A DNA stretch of 64,000 nt. It comes from Chanos chanos (Eukaryota; Chordata; Actinopteri; Gonorynchiformes; Chanidae). Made by a program: the position numbers and the translations under genes. The DNA lies in contig NC_044495.1 in the NCBI RefSeq assembly GCF_902362185.1, positions 13,429,211-13,493,210 on the forward strand, written 5' to 3'. The notes beneath the pieces are model-generated. The model saw nothing but the letters and a program-made list of their open reading frames with translations. It was not told where the DNA came from and did not search any database. Of this stretch, positions 1 through 24,560 are shown piece by piece; the first letter of the stretch is position 1, and each line of letters starts with the position of its first letter.

Positions 1-2007
1 CGGATAAAAATCGATAGCGACAAGAAATATTGTTATTTTCTTCTGATACATCATACTGTAGTGTACTTCCCATGCCCTCGAACATGTAATTAAGCTGGAG
101 TGCTTTGTCGTGTCCGAATTTTGGAAATTTAAAACCGAATATCCAGCGATTATCCCAAACTAAAACCAGCTTTATTACAACTCTGCCAAGCTGAGGCAGG
201 TCCTACTGAAGTTGTGTGGTTGGGACGCCTCTTCCCCTTCGACTTACCTCGCTGGGTTCACTAATTTCGAAGAGGTCGGGTCGCTTTAAGTTCCATTGGC
301 GGATTGCACACAGGAGTCTGCGGCGCTCTGAGTCTTGATGCATGCTTGTGGTCAGAAAGTAATTTGATTCACGATCCACAGGTTGTCCTCCAGTTTGATG
401 CGTATCGAAATTTTCGCTCTGATTTTTTTGTGAATCTGTTCCGTCTGTCTTTTTTAAGACCCCACTTCACTCTGCCACCGATGCACTTGGACATGCACTA
501 CCACAGAAGGCTACAAAAAGCCTCTAATTGCAACAATTGTCACAAGCGTTTCCCCCAATTCACCCGCGACCCTGCTGCATTGTAGCCCACTGATCTCAAC
601 ATGTAGGTTATTTCTGAGCATGTAATGTAGGCTACTACGTGACTAGATAATACTCAAGTAGAATCTGGCCACCTGTATATGTCTTTCATTTCATGTTCAG
701 TTTATCACAACAGTAACTACAGAAAAAATACACTGCAACTGGTACGCACACAAACCACAAAGCAGTGTTTCAATTCTATTGAACAATGATGATTCAAAAA
801 GATCGTTTGACCACAAAGTTGCGAAAGGCTGCGACTGAAGAACATTAGCACATAATTTGCATATTCTTTTGGGACAAAAAAGGAATGTATTGTGTCATCC
901 TAAACAGATTACCAGATTACCATATAAATATATCTGCAGTGATGTGTAAAGACACAGAAAACAGGGACACCAAAATGGGTCACTAGTTGAATTGTCCAGG
1001 ACAAAAATGTAAGCCGTAAAAATAACCTATTGTTTCGTGGAAGGACTACGGCTCAGAGTTAAACAGTGAACCATAAGCATGGAAAATAACAGATCTCATG
1101 GTTGACTGAATGAGAACACAATGCATATGTATATCAACAGCCTCTTGGTTACACATAAAACTTTATTGTCATGCCTCATCCAAATCATACAAATCACTCA
1201 CTTCCATTTAAGCACAAAACACACCTGTTTGACCTAGGGATTCCACATGGTGGATTGACTGTGTGTGTGTGTGTGTGTGTGTGGAGGTGCCTTGAAAATC
1301 ATCTGTGTTGTATGAAAACCTGCACAGACATCTTTCTACCTAGAAGGAGAAATATACATTCAGACTGCAAGACAATGCTGCAGTACTGAGGTAAGGCTGT
1401 CACCTGGTATCCAGTTACAGCAAATCTAAACATCTAAGAATTTACCAGTATATAAAGCTCAAAGGGTGGGCATACCCAAACAATTACAAAACATACACAA
1501 AGTACAAGGTAATTTTAATCAGAAGTGTAATAACCATATATTTATGTTATGCTAAAAGAAAAATAAAATAGTATTCACGAGCAGTGGTCATTCCACACAA
1601 GACCCTCAGGACTTTTGAATCTTGGCGAACTCCAGTGGTTAGATGATAGCAAACAGAGACTGAGAACAACAGATGGAGAAGTAGAGGCATCCTCTTCAGT
1701 TCATCCACTTTCTACTATCACTTACACTACTCCTGAACAGCAGCAATGTCAGATAATGCTTTCGCAAGTTTTCTTCTCTGTGTCTTGTCTCCTGCCAATG
1801 AGAATGTATGATTATAATATGATATAAACATGGCATAATGTAAAACATGTTGTTGTACAGAAAATCATTAATAAAAGAAACAATATTTAATAATGAAGTT
1901 TTGGTATTCTACAAAGGAAATGAACTTTGCATGGCTTATTAAATTTTATTTTTCCACTGTATGAAATGAATGATATATTCAGTAAATCTTCATGTGACTA
2001 AGAAAAA
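1..2007. other. Gene-free left flank
   Basis: I see no coding exon here. A (GT)n microsatellite lies at 1261-1283. The stretch next to 2007 is probably the 3' untranslated region of the minus-strand transporter gene, because it is AT-rich and contains TTTATT (AATAAA on the minus strand) around 1945. The short open frames at 304-585, 1171-1389 and 1615-1827 have no recognisable domain and no splice-consistent neighbours. Confidence 0.5.
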
Positions 2008-10922
<8,915 letters not shown>

Positions 10923-11295
10923 TGTTGAATTTTGAGGTCCTCCAAGTATTTAACGTCCTGATAAGCCCTTGCTCTTTACGCTCTACAAGTGATGCTTTGA
11001 GGGCGTCTCGCTCTAACACCTCACAAAGACGTGTATTCAGACGGGAGATGTCATCCCTCCCACTAACAAGGTAGCTTAGTTTAATTTTCAGAGCGGTTAC
11101 TCTGTCTGAAGTGTCATATCATTAACTTTGTCCTGGCATGCGAAGAAAAGTGAATTTCGGATGGTACAGCGCGAAAACGTTAGTCTCCGAGTTAGTCAGG
11201 AACAGTAAATGAATATGAGTATGAATTCACACACTGGAACTCCCTTATCTCAAGATCTCGTATCAGATGAGACTTTTATACCCACACTTAACGGT

Positions 11296-11506
11296 GATGT
11301 GCAGTGTACGGAGGCATGCACCTAACTGTAAACTGTAAATGTCTGTGATTGCACACACACTGTGAACAGTGAGCAGTGAATTTGTCCTCTGCATTTAACC
11401 CATCAAGCACACCAGTAGGGAACACACACCAGACGCAGGAGCAGTGGGTAGCATTCCTTGCGCTCCAGTCACGCGCCCGGTTCTCTAACCTGTAGACCAC
11501 GGCTGC
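11296..11506 (-). mobile_element. tRNA-derived SINE
   Basis: Read on the minus strand, the element starts at 11506 with GCAGCCGTGGTCTACAGG then GTTAGAGAACCGGG. This resembles the tRNA-like head (box A region) of an abundant fish SINE whose consensus I recall as 'GCAGCCGTGGCCTAGTGGTTAGAGA'. The body runs leftward through CTGCTCCTGCG and a conserved motif near 11385-11400 (TCCTCTGCATTTAACCCATC on the plus strand), also widespread in fish genomes. The tail is diffuse, around 11296-11340. Box B is degenerate. The exact family was not determined. Confidence 0.6.
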
Positions 11507-13952
11507 ATATTCTAATAATCGAGAAAGTATTAGAATGTGAATTACTGACAATATGCAGAAAGTACTTTCTGAATGTGTACTTTAACAAATATATTGAGCT
11601 GAACGTGTGTGCACATGTAGAACATGACCAGGCTATAAAAAGTCTGAGTGAAAAAGCTGTTATTGCATTTACATTTTAAGTTATGTGAAAAATAAAGCAA
11701 AAGACAAAAATGTTTTATGAAAGTTATTTTTAAAAACTGCCTCCTTGTCCTTTGGTTAAGGTATCTGAGGAAACCTGTTGTATGAATCTTTCTTATATGT
11801 TACTTTTAAAATCTGGTCACATCAAATAGTATAACTAATTAATCCCTGTGATTTGATGGTCATTCATAGATGATTAAGAATTTATTTAGATCAGTGCTAT
11901 TATATTTCAAAGTCAAAAATTGCAACCAAAATTCACTCAAAGGATCGTATATGAACATGATTATCTCACTCCTCTTACTTGCTGAATTTGAATTGTTTTC
12001 AAATTATTTGAAATAAACTCTGTTAAGAGAGATGTTTTACAACCAAAAACTGTATAAAATACCATGTCAGGAGAACAGAGGATACAAATAAGCATTTGAA
12101 GATCTCTTCAGAATTGGTTTGTTTTGTAACATGATAACACTGACAGTGCATTTATTTTGCTTATGTGGTCTTTGTTCCATAACTGGAGAAAACATACATG
12201 ACTATCATAAAGAAACTTTAACATGTTGTGTAACTTGTCCTTTGAACAGAACTTTAACTATTAGATCATCCTCTTTATGTTATGAAGCGGACATTCCCTC
12301 AAAGCTGGGCCTTCTGTTATTTTTAGGATATTAAACATCTGGATATAGGTATGTTTATGCTGAAACAATATCCTAAGCTATGTGCATAGCAGAAGTGAAC
12401 CTCTATTTTGTGTTTACAAGGAATTCACATTCTCATTTCTGAGGTACTTCTGATTTTGAGGCCTGTTTGGGACAGCAGGTTAGCAAGGAGCCAGGTTGTT
12501 CAAACTGCATTCTATACCATTAAAAGATATAGAGCAAATAAATGAAACACCAGGTGCAGCCTCTAAGCCACATTTGGTTGTTCGACTATCAAAAAGCCAA
12601 CAAGAGTTTGCAATAAATACATAAATACATACAATATCCAGGTTTGTATTAACAGAAAGATTAAAGTATTTAGCTATGAGAATAGCTAGACTACCCAGTG
12701 AGAATAGGTCTTTCTTTTGCTGTAAATGATCTTGTTTTCACTAGGTCTTCATGCAATAACTTTAAGTGTTTGTCCTTTGTCTAAAAATCTTTTGGGTACT
12801 TTGAACTTTTGTGATAAAATGAATTTGAGCCAAAGACCAAAAGATAAGACAATGGAAACTCCCCTGTTAAACTTTCTCGTACTTCCATACCTCAGCACAT
12901 ACAAAAATCTTCAAATGGCACTTCTAAATAATATTGTTATAAACATATTGTTGTTCATGTGTTAACTGATAACTGGAAACAGCAACCTGGACAGATTACT
13001 GAGAGTGGCCAAGAAACTCCTTATGTGAGGTGTAAATGGGGCCTATGTTTCTGAAGACTGTAAAACTCCAACTTTCAGACCAACTCTGTGGAATCCAGAA
13101 ACACGTAGAATTGGACCATATTTTTTCATATTGCTGTTTTTGACAATGCATTTTTCTTCCAGTTTAAGTTGTGCCTTCCTGAGTCTATGAGCTGGTTACA
13201 AAGTAACCTGTGTAAAGAGTCAGGAATATAAAATATCTAATTTCTAATTTAGGGCCCCACTGAATTTACATTCTTGATTCCTGTCATGGACTTTTAAATA
13301 ACACCCAAAATGCCATGTGTTAGACCCATCCCTATGGAGAACTGGCCCAGTCCCACATGTAATGTTGTTTCATTCACTCATTCAGGTGTAGTGAAGGTAG
13401 CAAGGTTGTTTTCACTGTCCATCACTAGTTTATTAGTCCTCCTGTGTGTATTTTATATAAATTGTTGTATGTTTGTACATAGAAAATGTGCCTTTCTTTT
13501 ACCTAAAGCCCATTTCATTCAACAATAGATTCATTCTATACCTTTTGAGTTTAACTGTTATAATAAGCATTTACCTTCAAATTTCTGTTCTCAGTACATT
13601 ATAAAGTATATCTGAGTATGTTATAAATCATTCCCTAGTGTATTGCATGTGGTGATATAGGGATTTGGTTATCTAGGAGAACTGATTTTAAAGAGTATTC
13701 ATGCTATTTTTTAAAACATTTTAGTGTTGATGAAGACTTATTTTGAATCACTTCTAGGTTTAGTGTTCACAGCGCAAAGCTATAAATAGTTTTTCAGAAC
13801 AACTGTAACTTAAAGGTGTTCAGATTCTCAAATAAGGTTATGGGTATAGCTAAATGATACTAATATTGAGCCTAATTTTCATGGTAAACCATTAACTGTA
13901 AGTTATCTATACCACTTGTACAACCAGATACATTACTTTAATTGTTATATTC

Positions 13953-14486
13953 TGTCATGGACTCCAGTTCCACAATCCACTGTTCCTTCCAGTTCCCACT
14001 CTCAGCGCTCTCAGTCACCTGAATATTAGTCTCACCTGTTCTGTTTGAACTCTATATATGCCCTGTCACACTGTTCTGTTCTTTGTTAGATATTGTCATT
14101 ATTCTTGTTTCATTCTTACCGTGCTATCTCCTCATACTGTTTCCCATAATCTCTGTCTGCTCTGTCTGTTACTGTTTTTGGACAGATTTCTTGGCTGTAC
14201 TCTTTATACCTCCTCTGAGTTTGGGTATACTGAAGAGCTTATGGTCATCAAGTGCACAGTTTGGAACAGAGTTGGATTTATCAAGTGACCGTGGAAGCAC
14301 AGAGTACCAAAGATAGTGTCAAAAAAATCATACAAGTTGTATAATAACTATCAGAAGACATTTAGAGAAAGATCTATCTTGGATCTGTGGTGGACTTTGT
14401 TTTTTGGACTATGAATTTTGGATGCTCTTGTCATTTGGTGAATAAAGATTTCTGCATTTGGATCCATCTCGTCTAGTTACGTTACA
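13953..14486 (+). mobile_element. Solo LTR of a Gypsy-like retrotransposon (fossil)
   Basis: A 534-bp unit begins TGTCATGG and ends GTTACA. It contains a promoter-like CTATATATGCCC motif near 14050 and an AATAAAG polyadenylation signal about 45 bp before its right end, the order expected for an LTR. The 5-bp flanks are nearly the same (TATTC left, CATTC right), as for a target-site duplication. There is no internal coding region beside it, so it is a solo LTR left by recombination. The start and end resemble Gypsy-type LTRs of fish, but the family is from memory. It looks moderately old. Confidence 0.65.
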
Positions 14487-14866
14487 CATTCACCATGCTT
14501 GTATGCTGTGTAACCTTTGCTCTAACCTTTTAGAAAGTACATTCCAAAAGGACCAGTGTCAGAGTGGTAAAGATTTGTGGTCCTTGAAGAGCTCTATAAC
14601 TGTGGTTGCTAAGACATGTTTGCTCCCTTCCCCCTCTGATCTGCCCGTTTTGTCAGAGTTTCTATTTGTATACATGTGCTTGTACCCAATAAACATTAGT
14701 CAGTCTGGGACCTGAGTGTGAAGACTCAACGTCAACTATAGAGAGGAGGATCCCTGAACAGCTATGTAACTACTGATTTCGTTCAAGGCCTTATTATCAC
14801 CCTTTTTTGCTTTTGCTCTCATTTTCTCATTTTTACTTTTCTCTCTTACTCTTATTCAGACTTGTA

Positions 14867-14903
<37 letters not shown>
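14867..14903. repeat. (CT)n microsatellite
   Basis: An almost pure CT dinucleotide tract of about 37 bp in intergenic DNA, just right of the solo LTR. Confidence 0.9.
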
Positions 14904-15609
14904 CAAATTGCTGTGAAAACTGTTCTTTCTCCTTTACTGTTTACTCTGATGGCACATGGCTTCTAATACATGGATTGTAGAGAAACTCTCCATACTTCAG
15001 TAAATTTTTAAATTCATTACAATTTAGACTCTGGTTGATTTCTTATCATTTTTATTGGCATATTTTGGTTATACAGCAAGTTCCCTACAGCTGGCTTTGA
15101 ACATTAAAGATTCACCATGAGGTCAGCCAAATTTATCGAGACTACAACAATATTTTTAGCATTAACAGTGAAGTACTGTCAGTTCTCTTGTGGTAACCTC
15201 TTGTAAAACATCTGAAGAAAATCAAACTTAATGCAAAGCAATGCTAAGACACCTGGACTGAATAGAAGACCTCCACATAGTTCAAATACACACCACCTCA
15301 CTATTTGTTGAAGATAAGTAAGTTGAAAGCTGAAATGACCTTCCATGTGGTATCAATGATCAAACTAATATAGAATAGAAGAGAAACTCATGAAACTCAT
15401 ACCCTGTCACATTCTAATAGTCCTCTTGCTGGGCAGATTTATTTCCTGTGTTCAAAGAGGTACTCTTTCTAAAAAAAAAAAAACATTTTGAAGCCATAAT
15501 ATTAATTAAATAGCTTTAGAGGTACCTGTAATTGAAAGATACCCCTGTTTGCTGCCTGTGACAGTACTGTGTAAAATATTGGGCTTTAGGCAAACTATAC
15601 TTTTTCCTG

Positions 15610-16767
15610 TTATGCAGTTGAGAGGTTTGTTGTGTTAAGGGCTGACAGTATTTCTTCCACTGCTGGCCTGTCAATAGGACTCTTGCAGCGATGGGAGAAC
15701 ATCACTTTCCCCTGCTCATCCAGAACAAAGTCTCCTCCAAGCTGAAATAAATGCAACATTTAATTCAGTAATGTCTCTAGTTTAAGATATGGATTCTCAA
15801 AATAATACCAACAGGGCAACATATGGGTAACCTCTGCCGTTTTAAATGAATTGCACTGTTTGTCTACTTCTAAAAGGTTCAGTGAAAGAATTTCTTTAAG
15901 AGAGACATCCATCCATAGTGTTTGTGTATTGCATATACTGTGAAATTTAGTGATCAGATTCATATCAAATGAAAAAAAAAAACATGTGGTCAATCTGAAA
16001 GCTAAGACAAGAATATTTTAGCTTGAGTATACAAGAAAAGTTGTTATTTGACATGTGCTGTCACTACCTGAAACATGTCATCCTGGATGGATGGCAAAGG
16101 CCGAGGGAACTCATGATCAGATAAGATGTAGTCAGCATATAGAAGCATGTTATTAAAGTTTAAAACTCTTGTGAGAGATGCTCCAAGGCCAAATAGAGTG
16201 TAAATCTGAAAAAGATTTTCCACATTCTGATATTAATAAAGAAAAGACATTTTAGAAAGCTTTCAGGAAAATTTTGTCACATTTCACATTTAGTCATTCA
16301 TTCAGTCATTCAGAAAAGTTTGACATACTTACATTTCTGTGTGGATCCAACAGCAGGTCGTACTGGCAGCCTGTTTCTTTCAGCCAGTGTAGTGCCCCCT
16401 CTTGGCAACCAAATGATACTACAACTACCCTTACTCCATGAGCGTCCAAGGCTGCCTGTAGCATATTGATGTGTGATAATCTCATCGATTTGTAAACTAA
16501 TACACAAATTGAAAGTGGTAGAAAGTCAGAAAGTCCTCATTGTAGACAGAGGTTAAATTCTTAATACTGTTCAACCTGTTTGGTCTGCAAGTCGTTGAGG
16601 TGTATTCTGCAAAGGAGGCAGGAAAACTGTCGTATCAGGACCAGAAGAATTTTTTCACCTCTTCCAAGGTACTTCCCCAGCATCAAAGTTCTGAATTATA
16701 CCAGCATAAATGAAGAAGTACACAGGACCTTTCACACAAATAAATGAAAATAGATAGATAGATAGAC

Positions 16768-16836
<69 letters not shown>

Positions 16837-17118
16837 CGCCGAGTCTAAGTACACTGAACTCACTCTCCAGTCCTTGCATCGACGAGTGACACATCAGATG
16901 GAAGAAATCTTGCAGGCTGCACATGAGCTTTGTCACTCATCTCCAGCATACTGTCCAGTTTTTCAAGAAAGGCATCCCACTGCACCTGCCAAGGGGTGAA
17001 CACATACCAAATCAGCGAGTCAGGAGTGCTCAGTGTTGTCCCTATAACACTTCTATGTATGCAAAAAACAGTATTTTTAAAAAAGTATTTTTAATTTAAA
17101 TATGTAGGGGTTTAAAAA

Positions 17119-17163
<45 letters not shown>

Positions 17164-18016
17164 TACTTACACCAAGCTGAAAATAGTTTTCAACAGCTTC
17201 CTGGACTTCAGCACAGCTAGAAATTTCAAATCGTGAAGATTTTACTAACAATACAGGCAATTTTAATTTTTGAAAAATTCAGTTTATCACTTTTTTCTTA
17301 CTGGTAAGCTCTTTTCCATGTAGTCTCAGCCTCGGTTTTCGTCTTCAAAGACATTCTGGTTACAGAAAATTATACATTAGTTAGACAAGTACACATGACT
17401 TTTGAAATGACCATGTGAGGACGCTTTCGCTGGAATTACAGGTTAGGTTGTTTTACATACCCAAGAAAACATACAAATCAAGAAAATACATGCATTTATT
17501 TCGCTAATATCGTATCTGCCGTGATCGTTTCAGTACGCGCAACACTGCAACTCCGACACGTATGATTGGAGTTTACTCAAGTAACATTAAATTTGTAATT
17601 AGTCTAAGCAGCTATCAACATCCACTTGGTCTTTCATTTAAGAGGCATGTATTATTATATTGGGGACTACCTTTTGTACATCTCAGCACCTGCTTCGATC
17701 AGTCCCAACAAACATTTAGGATTTTCAATGCTAATTTTCTTCTGTATAAACTCTTGCAGAGAACCTGGAAAAAAACAACAGATTTTTTAAGTGGAAAATA
17801 TTTTGCTGACATCAGCATTGTCTGAGGAATACTGTATTGCCCAGAAAGCAGAGCGTGGAACAAAACATAAGGAGACACAACTGAAAACAAACGAAGCGAT
17901 AGGCTACCGTGTCTGCTCTCATTTTCCGCGATATCTAATAAATTTCTTCCGGTGTCCACGAAGGATGACAAAATATCAGCTATGGCATGGGACGACAGTG
18001 GTTCTCTTTCTGCCAT
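15610..18016 (-). CDS. Thioredoxin-fold AhpC/TSA-like protein, selenoprotein L-like (Cys form)
   Basis: Nine exons: 18016-17908, 17764-17671, 17355-17302, 17216-17171, 16985-16864, 16690-16576, 16455-16333, 16205-16068 and 15741-15610. All phases agree and give 310 residues. The first ~110 residues are predicted helical and start MAEREPLSSHAIADILSS. The C-terminal half is a peroxiredoxin-like/thioredoxin fold: LLVLIRQFSCLLCRIHLNDL (exon 6) carries the redox motif C-L-L-C, followed by VRVVVVSFG, YDLLLDPHRN and FVLDEQGKVMFSHR. This pattern belongs to the AhpC-TSA_2 group (PRXL2A/AAED1 and selenoproteins U and L). I favour selenoprotein L, known from fish and other aquatic animals and absent in mammals, because the fit to PRXL2A/AAED1 is poor. 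Both active-site positions here are TGC codons, so no selenocysteine is needed. The likely role is thiol redox catalysis; the substrate is unknown. It is on the same strand as txlnb, 0.9 kb downstream of it. Confidence 0.82.
16391..16405 (-). promoter_or_regulatory. CTCF-like core motif inside a coding exon
   Basis: On the minus strand the 15-mer CCAAGAGGGGGCACT fits the CTCF core (CCANNAGRGGGCRCT as I recall it) almost fully. It overlaps codons of exon 7 of the selenoprotein-L-like gene, so it may be chance constrained by coding sequence. No binding data can be seen here. Confidence 0.25.
16751..16836. repeat. (GATA)n microsatellite
   Basis: About 86 bp of GATA tetranucleotide repeat with one GACA interruption. 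It lies in intron 5 of the selenoprotein-L-like gene, 28 bp from the exon 5 donor. Translated on the minus strand it makes a spurious YLSI repeat peptide. Confidence 0.95.
17119..17160. repeat. (GA)n microsatellite
   Basis: A GA tract of about 42 bp in intron 4 of the selenoprotein-L-like gene. On the transcribed strand it is a pyrimidine-rich CT run beginning only about 10 bp after the exon 4 donor. Confidence 0.9.
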
Positions 18017-18452
18017 TTTTCCGATCTCACAATTGGGTGTCTGTGCCAAAGTCCAAAAAGTAAATAGTACGTAACTCAAATAGGCGATGATACTTCACAT
18101 TGTAGTTTATGTATTAATAATGACGTCCACAGCTGTACAGAACTTAACCTTAAAATAAAGGGTCACTTACTTTCTGAGGACCTGGAAAATATTATTCAGC
18201 AATAACCTACGTGTTGCAGTGCCTCTCGTGATAGGACTATGAACTTACAACTTGTTACACTGCGAGGCAGCCAAATATAAATATATTTGTGTGCGTGTGT
18301 GTGTGTCTTTGTGTGTAAATAATAAGCAAGGTATAATTTGTTGCATTGTTCTTTCAACCATGGTGGGAAACGTGTGTTCTTCCTAATTTTAGGGGAAGGG
18401 TATGTTTTAAGAGCATGGCATATGTGCAGCGTTAATGCAATCAATGCTGAGT

Positions 18453-18485
18453 AAAACAAACAAACAAACAAACAAACAAACAAAA
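18453..18485. repeat. (AAAC)n microsatellite
   Basis: A short AAAC tetranucleotide repeat in the interval between the selenoprotein-L-like gene and txlnb. This 930-bp interval (18017-18946) also holds (GT)n tracts near 18290-18305 and 18714-18733 and no coding exon. Confidence 0.85.
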
Positions 18486-18946
18486 ATCATAAACATTTTA
18501 TTATAATCTGTTTTGACTTATGCAGCTCTTTGTGTTCTGCTGGTGTGTTGTGTTCTTTTTTTAAATAATTTTATGTATTTTTTTTATATTTTATGTATTA
18601 AAGGCTCATCATGGCTACTTATGTATTTCTGTGTTGCATTATGTGGGTAGTATGAGGGCCTTATGATGCATCATAAATCCATTTATACTGCATTATGTAT
18701 TATTTATAGGATGTGTGTGTGTGTGTGTGTGTCCACAGGCTTTTCATGTTATTTACAATTTCTGTAATAAGAAATAAATACAGTTCTTAGTTTTGTTTTG
18801 TTTGTTTGTTGTCCACGGAGTCAGGCTTAGAGAACCCTCTTTTATTTTATACACGTCGGTGATTTTATGAAAAGATTACAGCGATTTTTGTGGTTTGTTT
18901 GCAGACTGGTAAATCTTTTGACAAATGATCAACATTCCCAACGTAT

Positions 18947-23253
<4,307 letters not shown>

Positions 23254-24458
23254 TCTAATGGAATATTCTTGAGTAGAAAAAAAAAACATGGTTCGGAAGA
23301 GCAGATTTAAACCAAACAAATTTTTGTTTCAGAGAAGTTGGATTTGGTCCATTGTTTGAGAAACAGTGTGCTATGTAGATTGTTTGAGATACATTCATGC
23401 ACACAATGTGTGAAGTTTCTGTTTAATCTCATAAAATAAATTAAATAATAATCTAAATAAGTTTGGTAACATGTATGCAGTGCACCATTTTTCACCATAC
23501 AATGTTAAAACCGCTTGTCCTGAATTAACAACGCGTATTGGAGCATGAGGAGACGGGGAGTATTTTAGAAGTACCTTCCATATCTGACTGCTAAGAAGTT
23601 GAGTTGAAGTTAAGTTCAAAAAAGAGTTACACTCATGAGCCAAGATGGCCTGGAGCATTTCCCAGAAGATCATTTACATTACAGAAGCTATTACTGTAAG
23701 TAAAAGCTTTTACTAAATCAAAATGGTACATGTCGGTCCTCACTTTGTAGCTGTTTACCACTGCAGCTCAGGGCTGGCTGCTGATTTCTCCTGTTTATCT
23801 GGTTAAATTTAGCTAGTCCCTCCACCCCAATTACTCCCCCTGTTTCCATAAGCATAGCACATGGCACCTGTTCTGGGCCTGTGGTCTATTTTAGGAGTCT
23901 CTCAGTATGGTCAAGTTATCTGTTCATTCACGGGATTCTGTGGTTGAAAACAAAGCAACACAAATCTTTAGATTTCTCACAGACAATGTAAATGCACTTA
24001 CTATTATATTTAAAAAAGATATTTAAAATAACTTCAAGGAGCAATTCTTCGTTTAAGCACATTTAAAGGGACTCTGTTGTTTTATCTGTTCCATTCTATG
24101 GTCCTATAATTTTGTTCCTTGCTATCATTGTATAATTTTAAAAAGTTCTCAGATTACATGATCTTTGATCATGTCCTCACTGTTTCATTCTGTAAAAGCT
24201 TTAAGTTTGTCTCGTAAAAGCATTTGGTTGTGCTGTGCACCACATGCACAGGCATGGCTTACCCCCTGTCCACACATGCCTTGCAGCAGCATAATAGCCA
24301 ATCATTTTGCTTTCCATTTTTGAATGTTGCAAACTATGTACTCAAATTTCCAGTTGGAGAACAAGCCAGCTCACACACAGAAAAAGTACTGTAACAGAAC
24401 ATATGCGACACTCGCTCTATTCTAAACTGAAAGGAAAGACTGAGCTTCTACTTACCAG

Positions 24459-24560
24459 TACCAGCAGAGAGGAAGGGAGCTGAGGAGTGAGGAGAGGTTT
24501 GGAGTAGCTACCACGACAAGGACAGCAGCTGTGACAGGCAGACCTCAAAATAATCTAGAG
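24459..24560 (-). other. txlnb: Candidate 5' untranslated exon of txlnb
   Basis: On the minus strand the segment ends GGTACTG followed by a strong GTAAGTAG donor at 24458. The txlnb start exon has an acceptor (T-rich run then CTCAAG) just upstream of its ATG, so an untranslated first exon is expected here. The upstream end is not defined by sequence alone; 24560 is approximate. Confidence 0.4.

Larger units (their letters stand above)
10923..15609. other. Gene-free interval between slc22a3-like and selenoprotein-L-like genes
   Basis: No supported coding exon is present. The interval holds the slc22a3-like promoter side (minus strand, near 10930-11100), a SINE (about 11296-11506), a solo LTR (13953-14486), a (CT)n tract (14867-14903) and AT-rich unique sequence. 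The open frames here are short, overlap repeats or lack splice partners. Confidence 0.6.

Noticed and set aside
11510-11540. Short inverted repeat ATTCTAATA / TATTAGAAT beside the SINE
   Set aside because: Nine-bp arms in AT-rich DNA are expected by chance.
16576-16690. Selenocysteine (TGA) at the redox site of the thioredoxin-fold gene
   Set aside because: The frame fixed by both splice junctions reads TGC at both cysteine positions, so no recoding is needed.
16655-16936. Frame encoding a YLSI repeat peptide
   Set aside because: It is the translation of the (GATA)n microsatellite in an intron plus a neighbouring exon read in the wrong frame.
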